Source: a virus. Taken from it: a stretch of DNA of 33,551 bases. Positions within the stretch are counted from its first letter, which is position 1. Every line of letters starts with the position of its first letter. Under the pieces are notes generated by a model, which had not been told where the DNA came from, ran no database searches, and saw nothing but the letters and a program-made list of their open reading frames with translations. Below are positions 28,201 through 33,551 of this stretch, in pieces. The stretch lies in IMG/VR virus record IMGVR_UViG_3300017971_000172, positions 1-33,551 of that record; one strand, given 5' to 3'. Made by a program: the position numbers and the translations under genes.

Positions 28201-31200
28201 TGTCCACCCGCGCCTTGTGCTCGTAGTCCAGCACGTCCTTGAAATGCTGCTGGGCGGCTTTCCCTTTCGGTAGTTTGCCCAGTTTGTCCCACTCCGCTTT
28301 CGCCAGTCGGTAGCGGACATCGCCGAGGTTGTCGGGAAGCGCATCAAGGTGCTTGTGAACGGGGTCGCTGCGCGACTTGTCGGGGCGGATTTCGTGGAGG
28401 GTCGCATACGCCATCGCCACCGACAGTTGCTTCCGCACGTTGGTGGGGAGTTTCCGAATTTCCCGTAGCAGGGCGTTCGCCTCACGCACCGCCTGCTGCT
28501 GTTCCAGCGTGCGAACACCGTAGGCGTTCACCACCGCATCCAGTGCCGAGTATGGCGTGTCAACCTGCTGGGGCGTGCCGCCCATCTCGGTGCGCTGCTT
28601 GGGCAGGAAAATCTGAACGCTATCCACCAGCGGGGCGAACTTCTGGCGCACCCGCTTGAGGGTGTTGATGCGAAGGAAGGCGCGGCGGATTTTCGTCGTC
28701 CACGAGCGCGGGTCAAGGTTGCCGAAGGTGCGGTCAATCCAACCGCGTTCCGCCTCGCGGAAGTCTTCCATCTTGGGCGGCGTGCCCTGCTTCTTTGACC
28801 GTTGCTGCTGGCGTTCGCGTTCCCGTGCCGAGGGAGCCACACCTGCGCGGCGCTGGCGGCGGGCGGCGGTTGTCCGCGCCTGTTCACGCTCGGTGCGCTG
28901 CTGAGCCTTCTCGGCGCGTTGCTGCTCGCTGGCGGCTACCTTCTCAGCCTTGTGGGCGGCTCGGCGCTTGGATGCCCGCTTGACCCCTTGGCGGCGGTCA
29001 CGGGCACGGGCGACCTGTTTTGGCGTCAGGGCACCTTCCTTCTCGGCGGTGGCGAGGGTTTCCTCGTGTAGCTTGGCAGCCGTTTCGCCGAGCGTGCCCT
29101 TCTCCACGGCTTCGCTGATGCGTTTCGCCGCGCCCTTGGACACCCTGTCCATCGCCCCGAGTGCCTTGCGGACATTGCGAGCGGCAACCACGGCGGGCAC
29201 CGCGCCACGGCGCATCGCCCTGACTGATTTAGCGGCGGCGTCCAGATTTTTCTGCTCCGCCTCCACCTGCTTGACCGCCTGCTGAACCTTGCGGATTTGG
29301 TTCTGGATTTCGCGGCGGGTCTGGCGGATGTCCCGCCCCCCTGCTTCACCCTGCCTCAGCGCCTTCAGCCGTCTCCCACTACTCACCAGTTCCTTACGGA
29401 GATTGCTCAGGGTGCGGCGAGCCTCGGCGAGGCGGCGCTTGAGCACGGCGTTGGCGTTGTCCAGCGAGCGGGTCAGGTCGTGGGCGGTCAGAACATCGGT
29501 CTGACTGGGCTTGTGAAGCCGCTTGATGACCTCGTTGATGGCTCCCCGCTGGTCTTGGCGGCGCTGCTGCGGTGTGGGCTTGGGCTGTGCCCTGCCACGG
29601 CGCTCCGACGCCATAGCGGGGCGTCCAGCGCGTTGCTCGGCGGCGATGTTCAGCCCCGTCAGCGCCTCGTAGGCACGGGCGGCGAGGCGGCGGTTGGTGT
29701 CCGACCCCACCTTGGCGGTGGCGCGGCGGTAGATGCGGTCAAGCATCTCCGTCGGGTCGGTGGTATCCAGCAGTTCCCTGATGTATTGGCTTCGGGTGCG
29801 GTCGGACATCGCCTGCCCGCGCACCTCGGCGTAGGCACGGGCGAGTTCGGTGAGTGCCGTGTTCTCAGCACTCAGCCTGTCCAGTTCCGCGAAGTCGTCA
29901 ATTACTGAACGTCCTTCAGCCTCAGCCCCTGCTTGAAACGCTCCTTCCGCATCGCCACGGTCGGGCGTCCGCGCTGCTTCGGCGGCTCCACGGAGGCGTT
30001 CACCGAGTTCTGCTTCCTCGGCGGTGCTGAAGGGCTGCCCTGCCTGACCTGCCTGCCCGCCGTCAAATGGTCCGCTACCTGCGGCTGGCGGGACGACTGT
30101 TTCCCCTGCTTCCGATACTCCAGCTTCAAACGGCTGCCCGTCTTCGGTGGGCGTCCGCGCTTGCCCGCTATCCACTTCGCCATCTCGTGTCCTCGCGTTG
30201 GCTGCCGCTGCTACGGCATCAAGGTCGGCGTCCGCACCCACCCCCTGCTCAGGGGAAGGAACTTCAGCACCTGCGTTCGTCGGCTGCCGCTCGGTGGCGT
30301 GAATTGCCGCTGCGACATCGGGGTCAACAGGCTCAGGTTGGGAAGGCACCTTCTGGGAACCACGGCTGGGTTCTGCCTGATTGATAGCAGCCGCTTCAGC
30401 GTCACCAGTGATGCCGCCCGTTTCCGTGTCCAGTCGGTCGCGGCTCAGTTCACGCGCCGTCGCAACGCCTGCGCCTGCCACGCCACCGTAGCCACCGCCT
30501 GCCAGTGCGCCCCAGCCACCGCGTTCCATCGCCTCGGCGAGTTCCATCTGGGCTTGGGTGCCCAGCCGCTCGCCGACATACTCAATGATGCCTTCCTGAA
30601 CGAATTCCGTTCCCGCCTCTTTCCCAGCCGCCTTGGCACCTTCAGCACCGATGCGCTTCAGTGCCTGCTTGAAGCCATACTCAACAGCCTCGTTCAGCAC
30701 CTGCTCGGTGACTTCCCGCCCTGCGTTGCCGATACCACGGGCACCGATGCGTTCCAGCAAGCTGCTGGCGACGGCGAACGGTGCTGCGGCGATGGTGTCG
30801 CTGAGGGTTGCCTGCCCCTCCCGTCCGTCGTTCTTGGCGCGTTCCTCGCCAATTTCGTGGGAACGGGCGACAACATAGGCGGGGAGGTTCAGCGCCACTG
30901 CCACCATATCGCCTGCTGACTGGATGCCTGTCTCGCCGACATATCCAGCCGTGGCTTCCAGCAGCCCCGCGTAGGTTTCGGGGTCGGTGATATCAAACTG
31001 CTCCCACTGCCCCTTGATGACATCAGGCACATAGCGGGCTTCGCCGCCGAAGTCTTTCTCGCGCCAGTATTCCCCTGCGCTCCCCAGTGGGGTCGGTATC
31101 CCCTCGTCGCGCATCTGGCGGTATTCTTCGCCGCCCACGAAGCGCCAGCCCTGCTCGTCGTTCACCAAGGCGAAGGTCGGGAGGGTGTCTTCCGCCCAAG

Positions 31201-32026
31201 TGGCAACATCCTCCGCCGTGCCGAGCAGGTCACCAAACAGTCCAGTGACGCGCTCAGCCGCGAGGCGGGCGGCGTTGCTCCAGTAGCCCGTTTCTTCGTC
31301 ACCAGTGGGCAGGGCTGGGTAGGTAGTAGGTTCGCCCCCGCCAGCACGCTGGAGAGCTTCAACCGATGGCTGTTCGGTTCTGCTGGAGGGAGCGAATTCG
31401 GTTTCCGCCTCAAGCGGCGCGAACAGGTCGGCGAGGCTGCCCTGTTCCTGCGGCTGGGGCGATGGTGCTCGGCGGTTGATGTGCCCGAACACCTTCTTCG
31501 TGTATCCCGTGTTGGCGAACAGGTCTTTCCTGAGCGGGTCAATGCCCGAGTTGTGGGCTGCCACGGCACCGCGCCAGAGGTCTTCCTCCAGTGCGTTGGG
31601 GTATTCGGCGGCGAGGGTATCGTAGTGCTCGCGCAGCATCCGCGCCGTCTCGTCGGTGGCGTGCTCCACATTCCACGGGTCAAAGTCAGGACGCCGCTGA
31701 CGGATGGAGTTCACCGTCGGCTCGTAGAACTGGAAGATGCCCTTACTGCCCTCGGGAGAAAGGCTCTTGTCGCCGTGAGCCGCAAGTTTCCTGCCACTCT
31801 CCTGCTCAGAGATACCCCACAGCAGCGTAGGGTCTACATCGTATTGGGCACCGTAGCGGGAGAACAACTCGTCGTAGTCGGTGTCGTCCTCAGCGAAACC
31901 AAACAACTCGTTGAAGGTCGGGTCGTTCGCCACAGGCTCGGGCGGACGCTCCAACTCAGGCGCAGGAAGCCCCAGTTCCTCCTCGTCCTCGGGGGCAAGG
32001 GGCGCGAACAGGTCGGCGAGTGCCAT
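25265..32026 (-). CDS. Giant virion-type protein with lytic transglycosylase domain, 2253 aa
   Basis: ATG 32026 directly follows the TAA of the 420-aa gene, with GGAGG seven bases upstream. Residues about 50-180 form an SLT lytic transglycosylase domain: catalytic Glu76 in SEQESG, GIFQFYEPT and AAHNSG. Such domains cut peptidoglycan during DNA entry. The peptide LADLFAPL occurs twice (about 3-10 and 200). A glycine-rich, possibly membrane-inserting stretch (GGWGALAGGGYGGVAGAGVA) lies near 500, and long coiled coils span about 870-1120. The C-terminal third (FRFKMFPLGIYEYVGRIMGG and surroundings) recalls large polyvalent-protein domains of phage ejection proteins such as LPD38. This resembles an internal virion or DNA-ejection protein; a conjugation-entry protein is the alternative. 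Confidence 0.85.
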   Translation of the reverse strand: MALADLFAPLAPEDEEELGLPAPELERPPEPVANDPTFNELFGFAEDDTDYDELFSRYGAQYDVDPTLLWGISEQESGRKLAAHGDKSLSPEGSKGIFQFYEPTVNSIRQRRPDFDPWNVEHATDETARMLREHYDTLAAEYPNALEEDLWRGAVAAHNSGIDPLRKDLFANTGYTKKVFGHINRRAPSPQPQEQGSLADLFAPLEAETEFAPSSRTEQPSVEALQRAGGGEPTTYPALPTGDEETGYWSNAARLAAERVTGLFGDLLGTAEDVATWAEDTLPTFALVNDEQGWRFVGGEEYRQMRDEGIPTPLGSAGEYWREKDFGGEARYVPDVIKGQWEQFDITDPETYAGLLEATAGYVGETGIQSAGDMVAVALNLPAYVVARSHEIGEERAKNDGREGQATLSDTIAAAPFAVASSLLERIGARGIGNAGREVTEQVLNEAVEYGFKQALKRIGAEGAKAAGKEAGTEFVQEGIIEYVGERLGTQAQMELAEAMERGGWGALAGGGYGGVAGAGVATARELSRDRLDTETGGITGDAEAAAINQAEPSRGSQKVPSQPEPVDPDVAAAIHATERQPTNAGAEVPSPEQGVGADADLDAVAAAANARTRDGEVDSGQARTPTEDGQPFEAGVSEAGETVVPPAAGSGPFDGGQAGQAGQPFSTAEEAELGERLRGAAEAARTPDRGDAEGAFQAGAEAEGRSVIDDFAELDRLSAENTALTELARAYAEVRGQAMSDRTRSQYIRELLDTTDPTEMLDRIYRRATAKVGSDTNRRLAARAYEALTGLNIAAEQRAGRPAMASERRGRAQPKPTPQQRRQDQRGAINEVIKRLHKPSQTDVLTAHDLTRSLDNANAVLKRRLAEARRTLSNLRKELVSSGRRLKALRQGEAGGRDIRQTRREIQNQIRKVQQAVKQVEAEQKNLDAAAKSVRAMRRGAVPAVVAARNVRKALGAMDRVSKGAAKRISEAVEKGTLGETAAKLHEETLATAEKEGALTPKQVARARDRRQGVKRASKRRAAHKAEKVAASEQQRAEKAQQRTEREQARTTAARRQRRAGVAPSARERERQQQRSKKQGTPPKMEDFREAERGWIDRTFGNLDPRSWTTKIRRAFLRINTLKRVRQKFAPLVDSVQIFLPKQRTEMGGTPQQVDTPYSALDAVVNAYGVRTLEQQQAVREANALLREIRKLPTNVRKQLSVAMAYATLHEIRPDKSRSDPVHKHLDALPDNLGDVRYRLAKAEWDKLGKLPKGKAAQQHFKDVLDYEHKARVDSLRNVVASMLYSQGIDLKAILGAKADHLLEKAADRDNAHKLLSDLQQELRAATAKVTAGQNAAITLPDAPVLTKADIIDAIELAAKTLDVAEIRGSYFPLRRQGQWVVEARSTYDITAPTQEELNAQIEKLLTGNPTLQIFKNRERDPLTGNYSAEVVDRVFELYPSEGDANARQQQLQKDDTYQSVNSVTSLDEWTPPRDSEIGQVFTRLRERLPEDPRTQQALREVMAQHIMKRDLARGMVNRKRVQGFSKDFEQSFASWASSQAVYSSNLELSPVETKAMAALRDQAEAMRLRGDPNAQAVLDLIGRLQNNRDVDAQVLTRWQQNLSKDLSDITTAVYLGSVGYSMLNSTQMVLTGFPYLSGKYGTLKTIGAMAKAFTDLTGLNWREAIPTVLSKAMRFRGAAQRILMDADTLAPTVKEIDGLMLTDRENKVLSDDEKRVMDNLRKTNDLSTKFAEYIQHSSLEAGVIRKGIDKVMNLIRALPEIIEYMNRGVVGLAAYRLEKDAATKEGKTKLGRYTDDLVKRGASRKEAREIAQQALAGEVEQNAAYEAAAAVNTSQFGYEEYNKPPIFRGIVKSNLFRFKMFPLGIYEYVGRIMGGMIYGGSVAPRGEMRTRILNWMDRTPAVPETINRTELVEQWLDKAGGKNTTNRAEIAKLMQDTGWFSEGVIEQVTKNTRAFTRKQAAGVLGNLMLIHWMAAGTSGILFEPIRLMMWALGQVMEDEEWLRDPDAWFYNWLSKEFGQDTAEVIVYGPVNYATGADLASRVSLGELALMDTPPDVTAGKAEWTQAVGEATGPTVSFFLTAFDIPKRLAEGEDPRLVFGSIAPKQIRDWLKAEVREEQGLTTGSGIPRMSAENFGPTEYWAQTLGFTPAKVKQHYDTRQRDEGYKGRIIKQRQRLMERYRRAWYSDDEAAVDEVLDEIFEWNERDDLPPKSVIGRDALKRIIRSAEKAAAEAEMRGGSVIGRGWDRPDTVR

Positions 32027-33289
32027 TTACTGTCCTCCGCCGTATGCCCGCTGCATCTCCTGAATAACTTCTGGCGGCACGGGGTTGCCGTCGGGCAGCA
32101 CCAGATTGCCCCTCGCATCACGCCTGATGTCGTCGCGGGACATCCCGTGCTTGGACAGCACCGCGTCCACGGCGCTGGTATTGCCTTGGCTGGCTCCAGC
32201 ACTCACCTTGCCGCCGCCCGTGCGCGAACTGCCTGCCACGGGGGACAACTGGCTGGCGTCGCCGCCCACACCGATGAGGTCTTTCTCCGCCTTGGAGAAC
32301 GCCTTCTCCAGCGGCGTCCCTGAGCGGTAATACTCCATCGCCCGCTCGGGCACGGTGGAGCCACCCGTGCCGCCCTTACCGTAGAGTTCCTGCTGCGCCT
32401 TGGAACCTGCCCGCGAGAACGCCGCGTCGGCGCGGGACTGCGCCATCTTTTCAAAAGTGCTCAGGGTCTGGCGGTATTCGGAGGCGGACGGCTCACTGGA
32501 CTTGCGGGAACGCGAACCCCCGCTCCTGTAGTAGTCCGACAGGGAACGCTTGTATTCAATGTCGGCGTCAGCGCCTTCCAACTCGGTCGGGTGAAGGTCT
32601 TTAGCACGGCGCTCTTCGCCACGCTTGGATGCCGTTTCAGCCTTGGTTTTGTCTAGGTCGGCAATCTCCTGAAGGCTCATCATTCCATACATCTGCATGT
32701 AGCCTTCGGGGTTGGTCAGCGGGTGCATGATTTTCTGGAGGGTGTCCTGCGTCAGCGGGATGCCGTCGCCCGTGGGCTGCCCCGTTTCGGGGTCCATATT
32801 CGCCAGTAGCATCCCGCCCTGCCCATCAGGCACGGCGATACCGAACTGTCCGTCGGGGATGTAGCCGTAGAGTTTCGTGACCTCCTGCGCGGCGGCTTGC
32901 GGGTCGGTGTCCCACAGCGCCAAGGCGTTCTCGTAGGCTTCGTTCGCCCCGATGTAACCTCTGGTTGCCAAGTTCTCCAGCCCCGACATCAACATCTCGT
33001 CGTCTACGCCGCCCATCTCGTAGCCTTCCAGCATCTTCCTGCGGGCAGCCTCAAGGTCGGTCCACTCGTAGTTCACTCGGTGCTGGGTCTGCTCTTGGGG
33101 CAACGGACCTTCAACCGCATCCTGCATCGCGGCGACCTGCTCGTCGGGCATCGGGATGGCACCCTCATAGGTCTGGGTTTCGGGGCTTATCCCTTCACCG
33201 AATAACCGCCTGCCCTTGCGCTCGCGCATGTCTTTCCCGAGTGCCATCCCCGTTTTGACGCCCGCGTTGAGTGCTCGCCAATCTGCCAT
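32027..33289 (-). CDS. Late-operon protein, probable internal virion protein, 420 aa
   Basis: ATG 33289 follows GAGGTAGAGAACG. Starts MADWRALNAGVKTGMALGKD, then a helical charged body, a Gly/Met segment (DGQGGMLLANMDPETGQPTG), and a Ser/Lys/Glu-rich flexible C-terminal part (SDYYRSGGSRSRKSSEPSAS). Size and place directly before the giant transglycosylase protein fit the smaller ejection protein of podovirus-like phages. No catalytic motif. Identification rests on context and composition. Confidence 0.72.
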   Translation of the reverse strand: MADWRALNAGVKTGMALGKDMRERKGRRLFGEGISPETQTYEGAIPMPDEQVAAMQDAVEGPLPQEQTQHRVNYEWTDLEAARRKMLEGYEMGGVDDEMLMSGLENLATRGYIGANEAYENALALWDTDPQAAAQEVTKLYGYIPDGQFGIAVPDGQGGMLLANMDPETGQPTGDGIPLTQDTLQKIMHPLTNPEGYMQMYGMMSLQEIADLDKTKAETASKRGEERRAKDLHPTELEGADADIEYKRSLSDYYRSGGSRSRKSSEPSASEYRQTLSTFEKMAQSRADAAFSRAGSKAQQELYGKGGTGGSTVPERAMEYYRSGTPLEKAFSKAEKDLIGVGGDASQLSPVAGSSRTGGGKVSAGASQGNTSAVDAVLSKHGMSRDDIRRDARGNLVLPDGNPVPPEVIQEMQRAYGGGQ

Positions 33290-33300
33290 CGTTCTCTACC

Positions 33301-33551
33301 TCAATGAATTGCTATCTGCTGCGCCTCGGCAGCGAGGGGTTTAGGTGTCAGGGCGGCGTCCTCTACACGGAGCGCCACCTGCTGGAATTCGGGGTCAATG
33401 CTGACGTGGAGCACGGGGTTGCGGCAGGCGTAGAGGGCTTCGGCGGTATCTTCCTCGCCGCCTTCAAACAGCAGCAACCAGTAGCTGTTCAGCCCCGTCA
33501 TCCACGCCAGTGAGGCGTCGTTGATGCCCTCTCCCAGCAACGCCGTGCGGA
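33301..33551 (-). CDS. Hypothetical late-operon protein, C-terminal part (gene crosses the circle junction)
   Basis: This is the C-terminal part of the 157-aa gene that starts at 346. The unique coding part here is 33301-33428 and the remainder duplicates 1-123. The frame reads through LLGEGINDASLAWMTGLNSY into ALYACRNPVLHVSIDPEFQQ and stops at TGA 33301. Continuity of this frame across the join is the best internal evidence that the element is circular. No family recognised. Confidence 0.8.
   Translation of the reverse strand, partial: RTALLGEGINDASLAWMTGLNSYWLLLFEGGEEDTAEALYACRNPVLHVSIDPEFQQVALRVEDAALTPKPLAAEAQQIAIH
33429..33551. repeat. Terminal direct repeat, right copy
   Basis: Second copy of the 123-bp sequence at 1-123. 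It lies inside the 157-aa leftward gene that crosses the circular junction. Confidence 0.95.

Noticed and set aside
1-33551. tRNA genes
   Set aside because: I looked for T-loop and cloverleaf patterns in the gene-free regions and saw none I could defend; a program such as tRNAscan-SE would settle it.

Overview
The window reads as one complete circular element of about 33.4 kb. Bases 1-123 are identical to 33429-33551, and one open reading frame runs intact across that junction, so the ends are an assembly overlap or a true terminal repeat. Coding density is high and GC-rich. Genes are short and tightly overlapped, promoters are sigma-70-like (TTGACA, 16-17 bp, TACTAT), and there are P4-type integrase, primase-helicase and virion ejection-type proteins. 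This points to a temperate phage, phage-plasmid or phage satellite of a bacterium. A Gram-negative host is my guess from the lytic transglycosylase and the lipoprotein; the sequence does not name the host.

Layout. (1) 1-346 plus 33301-33428, and 23.2-33.3 kb, all leftward: a late-type operon of eight genes dominated by a 2253-aa protein with an N-terminal lytic transglycosylase domain, preceded by a 420-aa protein and followed by small proteins, ending at terminators near 23.2 kb. (2) 0.4-2.2 kb, rightward: three unknown genes with a promoter and a strong terminator. (3) 2.2-5.6 kb: integrase with probable attP region, then a leftward operon of J-domain protein, unknown protein and GIY-YIG nuclease. 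(4) 5.5-9.5 kb: gene-poor, repeat-rich. It holds repeated operator-like boxes, an array of four 24-bp palindromes, and a probable replication origin with two opposed 21-bp iteron arrays around an AT-rich core. (5) 9.4-11.6 kb: rightward genes from two near-duplicate promoters. (6) 11.7-13.4 kb: leftward operon led by a ribbon-helix-helix regulator, divergent from (7). (7) 13.5-22.7 kb: a long rightward operon of about 18 overlapping small genes, including two sigma-region-4-type proteins, several zinc ribbons, an excisionase-like HTH protein, and at the end a 1024-aa primase-helicase.

The replication and integration parts look self-sufficient, but I find no large terminase, portal, major capsid, tail, holin or dedicated endolysin gene. 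Either the element depends on a helper phage for packaging, or it is a deletion circle. The most unusual protein is the 403-aa product at 15207-16418. It joins three zinc C-x2-H...C-x2-C modules, a sigma-70 region 4-like HTH and a C-terminal segment resembling the RNA polymerase alpha subunit C-terminal domain. It follows a 63-aa stand-alone sigma-4-like protein, which suggests this element redirects host RNA polymerase.
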